Positions 25,099 to 34,937 of a DNA stretch of 64,000 bases are shown here, one piece after another. The stretch comes from Mactromeris polynyma. Its lineage: Eukaryota; Mollusca; Bivalvia; Venerida; Mactridae. The translations under genes were made by a program, and so were the position numbers. The stretch spans positions 3,906,001 through 3,970,000 of the forward strand of contig JASFXZ010000037.1 of NCBI GenBank assembly GCA_032209605.1. The letters run 5' to 3'. Within the stretch, counting starts at the first letter, position 1, and each line of letters begins with the position of its first letter. The notes under the pieces were generated by a model. The model made no database searches and was not told where the DNA came from. It saw only the letters and a list, made by a program, of their open reading frames with translations.

Positions 25099-26660
25099 TC
25101 CGTGCGTGGATCGCTATACTCAGTGTATGTATCGCAGTACTCAGTGTATTGATCGCTGTACTCAGTGGTTTGATCGCTGTACTCAGTGCATGGATCGCTG
25201 TACTCAGTGAAATGATCGCTGTAGTCAGTGTATGGATCGCTGTACTAAGTGCGTGGATCGCTGTTCTCAGTGATTTGATCGCTGTACACACTGTATGGAT
25301 CGCTATACTCAGTGCATGGATCGCTGTACTCAGTGAAGTGATCGCTGTAGTCACTGTATGGATCGCTGAACTCAGTGCGTGGATCGCTGTTCTCAGTGTT
25401 TTGATCGCTGTACATACTGTATGGATCGCTGTACTCAGTGTATTGATCGCTGTACTCAGTGCGTAGATCGCTGTACTCAGTGCGTATATCGCTGTTCTCA
25501 ATGCGTGGATCGCTGTACTCAGTGTATTGATCGCTGTACTCAGTGGTTTGATCGCTGTACTCAGTGCATGGATCGCTGTACTCAGTGAAGTGATCGCTGT
25601 AGTCAGTGTATGGATCGCTGTACTCAGTGCGTGGATCGCTGTTCTCAGTGATTTGATCGCTGTACACACTGTATGGATCGGTGTACTCAGTGAAGTGATC
25701 GCTGTAGTCACTGTATGGATCACTGTACTTAGTGCGTGGATCGCTGTTCTCAGTGTTTGGATCGCTGTACACACTGTATGGATCGCTGTACTCAGTGTAT
25801 TGATCGCTGTAGATCGCTATACTCAGTGTATGGATCGCTGTACTCAATGCGTAGATCGCTGTACTCAGTGCGTAGATCGCCGTACTCAGTGCGTAGATCG
25901 CTGTACTCAGTGCGTAGATCGCCGTACTCAGTGCGTAGATCGCTATATTCAGTGCGTAGACCGCTATATTCAGTGCGTAGACCGCTGTACTCAGTGCGTA
26001 GATCGCTGTACTCAGTGCGTAGATCGCTGTACTCAGTGCGTAGATCGCTGTACTCAGTGCGTAGATCGCTGTACTCAGTGCGTAGATCGCTGTACTCAGT
26101 GCGTAGATCGCCGTACTCAGTGCGTATATCGCTGCACTCAGTGCGTATATCGCTGTTCTCAATGCGTGGATCGGTGTACTCAGTGTATGGATCGCTGTAC
26201 TCAGTGCGTAGATCGCTATATTCAGTGCGTAGATCACTGTACTCAGTGCGTAGATCGCTGTACTCAGTGCGTAGATCGCTGTACTCAATGCGTAGATCGC
26301 TGTACTCAGTGCGTAGATCGCTGTACTCAGTGCGTAGATGGCCGTACTCAGTGCGTATATCGCTGCACTCAGTGCGTATATCGCTGTACTCAGTGTATGG
26401 ATCGCTGTACTCAGTGTATGGATCGCTGTACTCAGTGCGTAGATCGCTATATTCAGTGCGTAGTTCGCTGTACTCAGTGCGTAGATCGCTGTACTCAGTG
26501 CGTAGATCGCTGTACTCAGTGCGTAGATCGCTGTACTCAGTGCGTAGTTCGCTGTACTCAGTGCGTAGATCGCTGTACTCAGTGCGTAGATCGCTGTACT
26601 CAGTGCGTAGATCGCTGTACTCAGTGCGTAGATCGCTGTACTCAGTGTGTAGATAGCTGG
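25099..26660. repeat. 21-bp minisatellite array, about 74 units, with higher-order blocks
   Basis: The unit GATCGCTGTACTCAGTGCGTA repeats at 21 bp. It resembles half of the preceding 42-bp unit (TTCGCTGTACTCGGTATATG). Larger repeats are visible: CTGTTCTCAG occurs at 25261 and 25639 (378 bp = 18 units), and GCTGCACTCA at 26131 and 26362 (231 bp = 11 units). Because 21 = 7 codons, frames of 300-500 codons are open on both strands and encode heptads such as YALSTAI or CTQCVDR. No start context, splice signal or strand-specific coding bias supports a protein. Confidence 0.95.
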
Positions 26661-26945
26661 ATTTAAAGTATAGGTCGTAGTGCTCAGTATACGCCACGTT
26701 CCACTCAGTACGTAGGTCGGTGTACTCGGTATTTTAGTCGCTTTTCTCATTGTCTGGGTTGGAGTACTCAAACTTTAGTTGCTTTTTTCATTGTCTGGGT
26801 TGGTGTACTCAGAATATGGGTCGCTTAACTTATTGTCTGGGTTGGTGTACTCAAACTTTAGTTGCTTTTTTCATTGTCTGGGTCGGTGTACTCAGAATAT
26901 GGGTCGCTTAACTTATTGTCTGGGTTGGTGTACTTAGTATATGAG
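26661..26945. repeat. Degenerate tail of the array family, about 42-bp units
   Basis: Units such as GTCTGGGTTGGTGTACTCAG + AATATGGGTCGCTTAACTTATT alternate with an ACTCAAACTTTAGTTGCTTTTTTC version at 41-42 bp spacing. They share GTGTACTCAG with the 21-bp units, so this is an older, diverged edge of the same satellite. A possible single relative (CTCAGAATGTGGGTCGC) lies near 44703. Confidence 0.75.
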
Positions 26946-27348
26946 TTTTTATACAATATACTAAATAAACAGAATGTTAATAATCTTATTTCATTTATTG
27001 ACATTGTATAAAAAATATAAAAAAACTCAAATTCGCTATTTCTTTCATTAGCGTGTGTACCTAAATATCTATTATAGGGGTATTGTATACAACCTATTCA
27101 TCCGTTCATAATTGAAAATAGTATTTAAACAACCTGCCCATCCTATAAATCGATAATGAAAGCCTTATCGAATTGGGTTTATAATTGTACGAATAATTAT
27201 GTTTTGTTATTCAATACTAGCTGCACGATTTTTGCGATTTATTTTGATGTCAATTTCTGACCTCAACAATAGTAGCCTACATATAAATGATAACTTTGAA
27301 TAAATTGAATAAATATGCATATAAACATGATATAAGGATATATTATTA
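26946..27348. other. AT-rich spacer, nothing recognised
   Basis: No gene, array or RNA feature seen. Confidence 0.4.
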
Positions 27349-27486
27349 GTTATACAGGTTGTTGACAGGGTATATGGGGGAATATAACCAGTTTGTGTGC
27401 CATATAACCCGAGGCGTTAGCCGAGGGTTATATGAATCGCAGACTGGTTATATTCCCCCATATACCCTGTCAACAACCTGTATAAC
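27349..27486. mobile_element. Perfect-stem fold-back element
   Basis: 27349-27392 and 27443-27486 are exact reverse complements over 44 bp (starting GTTATACAGGTTGTTGACAG). An inner 10-bp stem (CATATAACCC / GGGTTATATG) brackets GAGGCGTTAGCCGAG. A related TATACCCTGTCA word occurs at about 28038-28050, hinting at a nearby second end. The perfect stem suggests a recent insertion or gene-conversion-maintained arms. It is MITE-like, non-coding, and could give a double-stranded RNA hairpin if transcribed. Confidence 0.8.
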
Positions 27487-28273
27487 GAATTTATAATACT
27501 GCAATTCCGTGTTTTCAAACGAATTTAGTTAAACAAGCAATGTTTCGATGCCTAGCTCTCTAAATCTAATAATTAGATCTGTGTATTTTTGGTGTTTTTG
27601 GTTCATAAAATTGTTTAGAGTGTTTTAGTTTTGTAAAATATAAGTTATTAAAACGTATTCCTTTAAAAATATATCGGGAATTACTTGTTGTAGATCAAAA
27701 TATCTTTATTTCACTCACACGTTATATTGCCTGAAAATTAATTGCATTACCCCGTAAGGTACCTCAATACACATGGTTATGCGCGCGCTTGCACTCTAAT
27801 TTTTATTTTCAAGCGTCTGATCTCATGGACTTTATCGAACTGAATTTGGCTCAAACCTTAAAAAATCTATCGTTTTGAATATTAATACTAGCACACGTGT
27901 AATCTGTTCAATATTTATTGAATCATGTGTGAAGATCAATTGTCAATTTCTAGTAACTTGCGGATATCAAGAGATAAAAGTTTTCGAGTCGAGCTGTCAG
28001 CGAAAATTGTCACGAGGCGCATGAAGGGAAAAACGTCATATACCCTGTCAGCGCCGTGTATATAGAATCCTATACGCGAGCCTTTAACCAATGAAATTAC
28101 TGGATTTTTCTTTGCAGTATTATAAGTACCAGTATTATATAATACCAGTACAGCATGAGGTCAATGTATTGGTCTCAATGATTGTGTACGAACAATCTCG
28201 TCGTTGATTTCAATATAACAACACGAGTGTGAACAATAGATGTAGGACATGTATATCAATCCTATACCTAACT
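27487..28273. other. No gene recognised
   Basis: AT-rich sequence. The short palindromic stretch AGTACCAGTATTATATAATACCAGTAC is near 28126-28152. No supported gene. Confidence 0.4.
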
Positions 28274-28667
28274 TACAGACCGCAACAATGGGGCTGGTAC
28301 ATTAGCGGCAGTTACAGAGCGCAACAATGGGGCCGGTACATTAGCGGCAGTTACAGAGCGCAACAATGGGGCCGGTACATTAGCGGCAGTTACAGAGCGC
28401 AACAATGGGGCCGGTACATTAGCGGCAGTTACAGACCGCAACAATGGGGCCGGTACATTAGCGGCAGTTACAGAGCGCAACAATGGGGCCGGTACATTAG
28501 CGGCAGTTACAGACCGCAACAATGGGGCCGGGACATTAGCGGCAGTTACAGACCGCAACAATGGGGCCGGTACATTAGCGGCAGTTACAGACCGCAACAA
28601 TGGGGCCGGTACATTAGCGGCAGTTACAGACCGCAACAATGGGGCCGGTACATTAGCGGCAGTTACA
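28274..28667. repeat. 39-bp minisatellite array, 10 copies
   Basis: The unit ACAGACCGCAACAATGGGGC...GCGGCAGTT repeats every 39 bp, with one main variant (GACCGC/GAGCGC) and single changes (GGCTGGTAC, CGGGACATT). As 39 = 13 codons, both strands have open frames (149 codons plus, 123 codons minus), for example a 13-residue repeat containing QQWGRYISGSY. Nothing outside the array looks coding, so I treat the frames as a by-product. Confidence 0.93.
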
Positions 28668-28913
28668 AGATCGCATAGCTAAAGAGCTACGAGAATACAA
28701 CTACATTATTGACCAGGTTTAAGTCGGTACAATGCTCGTGTGAATGTCCATTGTGTGGGGAATATATATTCGTAAATGCTACCTGTTATAAGTATACCAC
28801 GATCAGTTCAGGGTGACGTCATGTAGTGTGGTTTGGCCACCTTTATTGATCAAAATAGGTAAATCAAATAACAAGCACAACTATTTATTGTGATATCGAT
28901 TTCATGAACTAAC

Positions 28914-29016
28914 AGCCGTGATAGCTCAGATGGTAGCGAGTCCGCGCCTTACAATGCTAATTAAGCTTTTTAGTTATGAGTCCGAGTTCGAGACCATCGG
29001 GAGTTAGTTTTTTTTT
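28914..29016 (+). mobile_element. tRNA-like pol III unit (SINE head or pseudo-tRNA)
   Basis: An A-box-like TAGCTCAGATGGTAGCG (28922-28938) and a B-box-like GAGTTCGAGACC (28984-28995) are followed by a T-run (29007-29016) that could end pol III transcription. The spacing between the boxes is wider than in most tRNAs and the T-stem does not pair well, so a functional tRNA is unlikely. A similar unit lies on the opposite strand at 29436-29526. Confidence 0.5.
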
Positions 29017-29435
29017 CCATTACAATATTATATATTTCGTTGGTCATCTACAGTTGTACTTACACGACTTATACTAATTAATCTTCGCTCGAATATCACT
29101 AATTAAAACATTGTATAGCATGTGTATTTATAAGCTATTAACTAATAACGATATGAATTCATGATTTTTAAAGTGCACGATATCATCTGTGCAGTAGATT
29201 TACATATACATTTATCGCTACACACTCATATGGAATAAAGTTGATATGGCTACTCCGAAAAACATAAGGGGTTCAAATGAACATTTTAGCGACGACGCTA
29301 TATAGCCATCATTAAACAAGTTTGGTTTAACAACAAAGCAATTAGACGATAACAAAAAAACAAAAATAAACAGACAGAAACGACAAGTAATTGACAAGCA
29401 GTGAGTAAGGGATAAAATGAATATTGTCCATAAAA
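29017..29435. other. Spacer between two tRNA-like units
   Basis: No gene recognised. The 82-codon minus-strand frame (29218-29466) overlaps the tRNA-like unit and has no motif. Confidence 0.4.
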
Positions 29436-29526
29436 AAGGGGAGGCAGGAATGTGTCTCGAACTCACACCCTATCTACTGGTCGAAGTTACTAGTAAGAAG
29501 CGCTACCAATTGAGCTATCGCTACTG
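29436..29526 (-). mobile_element. tRNA-like pol III unit on the minus strand
   Basis: Read on the minus strand there is an A-box-like ATAGCTCAATTGGTAGCGC (about 29501-29519) and a B-box-like GAGTTCGAGAC (about 29456-29466), then CCCCTTTTTT as a possible pol III stop. It resembles the plus-strand unit at 28914-29016 and probably belongs to the same family. It ends about 50 bp before the 5' LTR of the retrotransposon. Confidence 0.5.
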
Positions 29527-29574
29527 TCTACTTGAGCGATATTTCATCAACATTTAATACTAATCATGAAGATA

Positions 29575-29579
29575 ATAGG
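29575..29579. repeat. Target-site duplication, left
   Basis: ATAGG directly precedes the LTR start TGTGG; the same five bases follow the right LTR at 38565-38569. Five bases is the usual duplication made by Ty3/Gypsy integrases. The end of the LTR is not the canonical CA, so a 4-bp duplication (TAGG) with an LTR one base longer is also possible. Confidence 0.75.
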
Positions 29580-29811
29580 TGTGGTAATTTAGTGGTTTGT
29601 GTCCCGGATACCATGCCGGGAACCAAGCGAATGGGTAGTGGGAAGACGGGAACCAGGTCCGAGGCAATCCGGATGATATACGACCGAAACACGAAGACGA
29701 ACAGACGAACCTATAATAGTGAATTCTATCCAAGGATATCTAAGACAACTAGACATAAACACGAGGGTTTATTGTGGTGAGTCTTTTCTTTGGATACTAA
29801 TTTATCACTAT
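29580..29811 (+). repeat. 5' LTR
   Basis: A 232-bp terminal repeat starting TGTGGTAATT and ending TTATCACTAT. It matches 38333-38564 except for T/A differences in GATATC(T/A)AAGAC and TTATTG(T/A)GGTGAG. A TATA-like CTATAATAG lies at 29711-29719. A consensus 5' splice site, GTGAGT, is at 29777-29782 near the end of the repeat. No AATAAA was found inside. Confidence 0.93.
29777..29782 (+). promoter_or_regulatory. Candidate 5' splice site in the LTR leader
   Basis: TG|GTGAGT in the 5' LTR and AG|GTGAGT in the 3' LTR match the metazoan donor consensus. Together with the acceptor-like sequence just before ORF3 (35815-35834) it could remove gag-pol as an intron of about 6 kb, as retroviruses do for env. 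This is inference; no RNA evidence is available here. Confidence 0.45.
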
Positions 29812-29813
29812 AT

Positions 29814-29831
29814 TGGCGCTGCGAGCAATTC
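29814..29831 (+). other. Primer-binding-site-like sequence
   Basis: TGGCGCTGCGAGCAATTC starts two bases after the 5' LTR. The initial TGG complements the CCA end of a tRNA, as expected for minus-strand priming. I could not assign the tRNA from memory. Confidence 0.65.
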
Positions 29832-30315
29832 GTATCTGTCGGTATTGATATTTTTGATATTTAAAAATATTGAACGGCCAAAAGTTTTTCAACTTGTGCG
29901 CAAGTTGATTTTTTGTGTTTTTCTAATGTGTATTGGTTTATTGTATTGTGTATATGTATTGCATATGTTTAGTATATTATAAAATTATATGGGACAAGGA
30001 GAACCAGTAGTAAGCAAGTGTTTTTGTTGCAGAGTAGAATAAAGTAAAATTAAAGGCAATATTTGTCACGTGACTTCAAAATGGCGGCGCCCGCACCAAC
30101 CAAGTGTAAAATTTTCTGCATTTAGCGCACATATTATTTTGTTGTAGTTTAGTAATTGTAATTAATGACAAGTATATAAGTGTATTATTTGTGATATTTA
30201 AAAATATTTTAATAGTATATTTATGTGTAATTTAGCTATAGACGGTATTTAATAGCAAATCTGGTACTAACAGTTTAATAGTTATATAACTAAATTATTA
30301 CTGTGTTTTTTGGGG

Positions 30316-30329
30316 TAATAATTATTTCT
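30316..30329 (+). promoter_or_regulatory. 14-bp motif shared by the gag and ORF3 leaders
   Basis: TAATAATTATTTCT occurs 45 bases before the gag ATG and again at 35810-35823, 27 bases before the ORF3 ATG, with similar preceding bases (TGGGG / TGGGC). It may be part of a splice acceptor or branch-point region, or a leftover of an internal duplication. Role unknown. Confidence 0.4.
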
Positions 30330-30360
30330 CTTGAATTAAATTACTGGCTCTAAGGAAAAC

Positions 30361-31863
30361 ATGGCTGAACCTAAGAGAGTATTGATAAATGCATGCAGCT
30401 ACGAAGAACTAGTAGCACTGCCGGGAATAGGACAAAAAATGGCGGAATATGTACTTCAAATTAGGGACAGTGTGGACGTAATCTCAGAAGAAATGTTTAT
30501 GAAAATACCAGGTTTAAGGGTCACAGAAGAACTGTTTGAACTAATTGATTTTTCAAATGTGGGTGTTTTAGAGGATAGGGACACTATGAAAAGTATTATT
30601 AGAAGGCAAGAGGCAGCGAAATTTGATTTAGAAATGGCACAGGAGGAGATGAGGATTAGTATTAGGCGGGAAATGTGGGCAGAAGAGGAGAGGAGAAAGG
30701 GTGAGAAAGAGGAAATGGCAAGGTTGTCGGACGTGATCAACCGAGGACCTAGACGCATCCCAGAGCCCAGAGATACTCCCGGTCAAAGTAAAACTGGGTT
30801 ATACATGGATACCCCTACCAGAGCAGCCACGAGTCACAAGCCGGACACATATCAATCTCCATTTGACCGCTATAGGGGGAAAAGTTATGAACACGAGGAG
30901 GTAAGACGACAACAAAGACCTTCCAGGGTGACAGTACCTAAATCATTCACGTACGATGGCAAAACTACATGGCAAGCGTTTTTTCAAAAGTTTAATTCTT
31001 TCGCAACAGAACATAATTGGGATCCGAGAAAATGTCAACAACAATTATGCTGGTGTTTAACCGGTAAAGCTAGTGATTTTTACACGTCCATTTTAGAAAG
31101 GGACCCATTTGTGAGTTTTTTTTCTATGGTGCAGAAAATGGAGAAGAGATTTGGATTAAGAGACCTTCCAGAGACAGCCCAAATGCGATTCATGAATGCA
31201 AGACAAAAATCAGGGGAGTCTTTGGTAGAGTGGGCAGACACAGTAGCCTCAATGGCCACCGAGGCATTTTCCCGTCCAGAGATGGGAATGAGAGATGGGC
31301 AAATTGATAACTTTATAGAACAACAAACTGTAATGAAATTTTGTCAGGGGTGTGAAAATAGGGATGCAGGTTTATATGCTATGAACCAAAGACCACAGAC
31401 CATGGACAAAGCTATGGACAGGATAAGGTGGTATGAACATACCAGCCAGTCAATGGAGTTAAATAAGCCGAGAAAAGAAGTGAAACTATGTTACAAGGGG
31501 GAGGATGAACAGAATGATGACGTCCAGGTTAATCGCACATTTGGTGAGGGAAGGGGATCTGGAGATTCGGGAAAGATATTGCAGGAAGAAACCTTAAAGA
31601 CCTTGAAACAAAACAGCGAAAAGACAAGGGAGTTGGTAGAAAAACTGTCGACCGACATAGGAAAGTTGGTCACAGTTATGATGTCGAGAGCCAGGAGTAG
31701 GTCTCCATCTCCTCTGTTATGTTATCACTGTGGAAAACAGGGGCATTTCAAACGTGATTGCTCATCCCTACAGTCAGAAAATAAAGAGCGTGGGGAGAAA
31801 AGTGTGACATTCAGCAATAATAATGATCCTTTAAACAGAGCAGGGTCGGACAAAAAGGCCTAA
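30361..31863 (+). CDS. gag: Gag polyprotein with N-terminal helix-hairpin-helix module
   Basis: Structural protein expected to package the element RNA in cytoplasmic particles. The 500-codon frame is intact. Residues about 7-63 look like a ComEA-type double helix-hairpin-helix: NACSYEELVALPGIGQKMAE, then a second hairpin with IPGLRVTEELFELI. In that family the GIG/PGL hairpins contact DNA backbone. Residues about 70-125 are charged and likely coiled coil. Residues about 192-360 match the retrotransposon capsid style (W-x-FF-x-KF, then LTGKASDFY). A CCHC zinc knuckle, CYHCGKQGHFKRDC, is at 454-467. The chosen ATG is the first in the frame and gives a complete HhH module. A HhH module at the front of Gag is unusual and suggests a DNA-contacting step, for example during reverse transcription or nuclear entry. 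The stop is followed by pol in another frame. Confidence 0.9.
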   Translation: MAEPKRVLINACSYEELVALPGIGQKMAEYVLQIRDSVDVISEEMFMKIPGLRVTEELFELIDFSNVGVLEDRDTMKSIIRRQEAAKFDLEMAQEEMRISIRREMWAEEERRKGEKEEMARLSDVINRGPRRIPEPRDTPGQSKTGLYMDTPTRAATSHKPDTYQSPFDRYRGKSYEHEEVRRQQRPSRVTVPKSFTYDGKTTWQAFFQKFNSFATEHNWDPRKCQQQLCWCLTGKASDFYTSILERDPFVSFFSMVQKMEKRFGLRDLPETAQMRFMNARQKSGESLVEWADTVASMATEAFSRPEMGMRDGQIDNFIEQQTVMKFCQGCENRDAGLYAMNQRPQTMDKAMDRIRWYEHTSQSMELNKPRKEVKLCYKGEDEQNDDVQVNRTFGEGRGSGDSGKILQEETLKTLKQNSEKTRELVEKLSTDIGKLVTVMMSRARSRSPSPLLCYHCGKQGHFKRDCSSLQSENKERGEKSVTFSNNNDPLNRAGSDKKA

Positions 31864-31894
31864 AACCGACCCCATCAGCAGAAAGTGGCCTTAA

Positions 31895-32581
31895 ACAGTA
31901 CCCACAAGAGAAGAGAAGCAGTTATTTTTTGGCCCGGTATCGGAGGAAGCTGGGCCAGAGGAAGAGAGCATAACCGTCAGGCAACTAAATGCATGCTCAA
32001 TGTTTACGGTAGAGGTAACCATAAATGGACAGGCTATAAAAGCTGTGGTAGATACTGCGGCAGAGGTAACCATCATTTCCGATAAGATATATGCAAGAAT
32101 GGAACCAAAACCAACTATAATCAAATCCGTGGTGATGCACACAGCAGGAAGAGATATGAAGATGAAAGGGTTAGTGGTAGGGCCCATTGAAATGAAACTG
32201 GGAAAACAGGAATACCGGGAGACAATATATGTGGCACCAATAGAAGATGATATGCTGCTAGGAATAGACTTCTTAAGAAAACATGGGATTGATATACAAA
32301 CCAGGCAAAGTACCCTATTGAGGGGACAGGAAGTGATACCGATGCATGTAGGAAAATCCAAGAGCAATAGAGCAGCTAAAATAACGGTGCAGAAAAGAAC
32401 TGTTATACCACCCAATACTGTGGTTCATGTTGCATGTGTAGTGGACCAAGATATGCCCCAATTCTTGGCGGAACCGGTAAATCAAACTAAGGTTTTAATA
32501 CCCAAATCACTCCATTCAGCAGGGAATAAGGCAAAACTGTGTATGGTTAACCTAACAGACAGATATGTAACGGTGAAGTAG
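31895..32581 (+). pseudogene. pol: Pol part 1: retropepsin-like aspartic protease
   Basis: Cleaves Gag and Gag-Pol. The frame is open from 31895; the first ATG is at 32000, but the open sequence before it reads naturally into the domain, so expression from gag by frameshift or readthrough is more likely than a fresh start. The catalytic motif is VVDTAAEVTIIS (active Asp at residue 18 from the ATG), with Ala where most retropepsins have Gly (DTG); DTA also occurs in some families. The second conserved strand is MLLGIDFLRKHG. The frame ends in a TAG at 32579-32581, after which the same frame continues with pol-like sequence, so the stop looks like a point nonsense change. Relative to gag this is frame +2. 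Confidence 0.8.
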
Positions 32582-33417
32582 CATTTTAAAGTGGCACAAG
32601 CTTGTGAACCCTCTTCGCTAGAGTATGACCCAAGTACAGAAGAAATAAGGGAAGAAGTGAAAGAGTTCAAGGGACCACTTCCAGAACATAATGGCTGTCC
32701 AAAGAGCAGGCAAGCAAGCTGGCGGTATTGTTAGGAGAGTACCAAGATGTGTTTGCTAAGAATGCCTTTGACCTAGGGGACTTCACCCACTTACAACATA
32801 CAATTGATACCGGAGAAGCACGCCCCATTAAACAAAGAATGAGAAGAACCCCAGCATGCTTTGTGGACGAGGAAGAGAATCACATACAAAAAATGTTAGA
32901 TGCAGGAGTGATACAACAACCATCAGCTTCCTCATGGGCATCGGCCCCAGTGCTGGTCCGGAAAAGAGATGGGACAGTAAGATGGTGTGTAGATTATAGA
33001 GCATTGAATGCCGTAACCACTAAAGATGTGTATCCATTACCGTTAGTAGAAGAGTGTATAGATACCTTGGAGGGGAATGAATGGTTTTCCAAGGCAGATG
33101 CAAATGCAGCATATTGGCAAATACCCATAAGACATGACGATCAGAAGAAAACGGCGTTTACCACCAAGTATGGGCTGTTTGAATTTGCAAAAATGGGGTT
33201 TGGATTGTGCAACGCACCGGCTACCTTTGCAAGGGTCATGAACTTAGTAATGAGAGGGCTAAATTGGAAAATCTTACTGGCTTTTTTAGATGATATTCTG
33301 ATCATGGGAAAAACGTTTGAGGAGCACATGGGGAATTTAAAATGTGTATTGCAGCGTATGAGACAGTACAAACTGAAACTAAAACCATCGAAATGTGAAT
33401 TTTTCAGAAAAGAGTAG
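32582..33417 (+). pseudogene. pol: Pol part 2: linker and reverse transcriptase core
   Basis: RNA-dependent DNA polymerase. The reading frame changes near 32685-32695. RT-like sequence then runs in frame 1 to a stop at 33415-33417, from YQDVFAKN through the fingers (WASAPVLVRKRDGTVRWCVD), palm motif A (FSKADANAAYWQI) and the active-site strand AFLDDILIM (near 33280-33306). Both Asp of the LDD box are present. The stop at 33415 coincides with a one-base frame change; the thumb/connection continues in frame 3 from 33418 onward. Both breaks would prevent a full Pol from this copy. They may be real lesions or single-base assembly errors. Confidence 0.85.
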
Positions 33418-34937
33418 AATTTTTGGGAAGAATGATAGACAAAAATAGCATGGAATTAAGTAAAGTGCATATTGAAGTGGTGCAGAATTGGCCATGTCCC
33501 AATTATGTTAAAGAGGTAGAGCAATTTTTAGGATTGGCGAATTATCATAGAGCATTTATACCAAATTTTGCGGAAATTGCGGGACCGTTGTACACACTAA
33601 CAGGAAGGAAGAAGTTCAAATGGGATACAGAGGAAGAAGAAGCATTTAAACAAATCAAATTGATTCTAATTACTCCACCGGTGTTGGCGTTGCCTAACCA
33701 AATAGACCCATTTATACTGGATTGTGACGCATCGGACAACGCAGTGGGTGGGGAATTATTGCAAGTGCAAGGGAAAGAGGAAAAAGTGATTTCATATGGT
33801 AGTTTTGCTCTCACGAAGGAACAAAAACGATATTGTACCACCAGAAAAGAATTGCTAGCAGTAGTGCGTTTTACGAGGCAGTTTCGCCACTACCTTTTAG
33901 GGAGAACATTCAAAGTAAGAACGGATCATGCCAGTTTAGTATGGTTGTTAAACTTCAAAGAACCTCAAGGCCAAATAGCAAGATGGATTGAAGAACTAAG
34001 TCAATACAACATGAAAATAGAACATAGAAAAGGGAATAAACACACAAATTGTGACGCTCTTTCAAGATTCCCATATGAATTTACATGTCAACAATATCGG
34101 TTAGGAGTGCCATTAAATAAGCTACCTTGCAAAGGATGTGATAAATGTAAAAAAGCACATGAACACTGGGGAAAATTTGTAGAGGAAGTAGATGATGTGA
34201 TTCCGTTGGCTCATTTTGGTGCAAGGGGAGAAGAACTCATGAAGGAAAGAAGAGTGTATTCAGTTGAAAATACAGGGGCACTGGACAGGGGTAGTACAGT
34301 ATGGGGGCATAGCACAGAGAATTTGTGTAAAATACTTGGGGAAGATGGTGAATTAAAACTACTGCTAGACTGGCTTATATCCAGGACGGAACCTGCAGAA
34401 GGCACGGTATTTTTAGCTAGCCCCGAGAATAAATATATGTGGATTAACAAGGAACTATTTGAAATAGAAAATAACATTATATGGAAACTTCCCACAAATG
34501 ATCATCAGGACCGCACCGTAGTGGTCCCTAATAGTCTGCGTAACCAGGTGTTGCACGATAATCATGATTCACCAATATCAGGTCACCAGGGATATGAACG
34601 CACAAAGGAACGCATCAAAGCAAAGTATTTTTGGTATAGGATGTGTAGTGATATAAAAACTTATGTGATGTCGTGTGCCATTTGCAACCAAAATAAGAAG
34701 GCCAGTAGACATATGAAAGCACCGTTAACTATTTTTCATGCGGGAGCGCCAATGGAGAGAGTACACATTGATTTTATGGGACCATTACCAAAGACAGCTA
34801 GGGGAAACGAGTACATTTTGATCATACCATTACCATCACAAACGGCAGATGTAACGGCAACGGCAGCTGTTAACGAATTCTTCTGTAGGTTTGGATACCC
34901 TTTTCAAATATTTACGGATCAAGGTAGAAACTTTTAA
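33418..34937 (+). pseudogene. pol: Pol part 3: RNase H and N-terminal half of integrase
   Basis: Continuation of Pol in frame 3. Residue numbers count from the ATG at 33423. RNase H occupies about residues 95-215 (ILDCDASDNAVGGELL, TTRKELLAVV, VRTDHASLVWLL, NCDALSRF) and has its acidic residues. An integrase H2C2 zinc-binding region follows (first His at residue 378, CAIC at 418-421), then the catalytic core with the first Asp at residue 450 (HIDFMGPLP) and the second at 499 (IFTDQGRNF). The stretch after EYILI seems shorter than usual for this family, perhaps an internal deletion. The frame ends at a TAA (34935-34937) immediately after GRNF, inside the catalytic core; the same frame continues beyond it. 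Confidence 0.85.

Noticed and set aside
24413..26771. Long frames on both strands in the 42- and 21-bp arrays (up to 508 codons)
   Set aside because: Unit lengths are multiples of three and lack stops in several frames; frames are open on both strands at once, which argues against coding selection.
28229..28678. 149-codon frame with a 13-residue repeat (QQWGRYISGSY)
   Set aside because: A 39-bp array gives this automatically; the opposite strand is open as well and there is no supporting gene structure.
28914..29006. Functional tRNA gene
   Set aside because: Box spacing is too wide and the T-arm and acceptor do not pair well; better read as a SINE head or pseudo-tRNA.
29532..29780. Open frame over the 5' LTR (and its twin at 38345-38533)
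   Set aside because: The same sequence in both LTRs; non-coding terminal repeat.
31885..32085. Short frame between gag and protease as a separate gene
   Set aside because: It overlaps the protease frame, which has the conserved catalytic motif; the short frame is its shadow.
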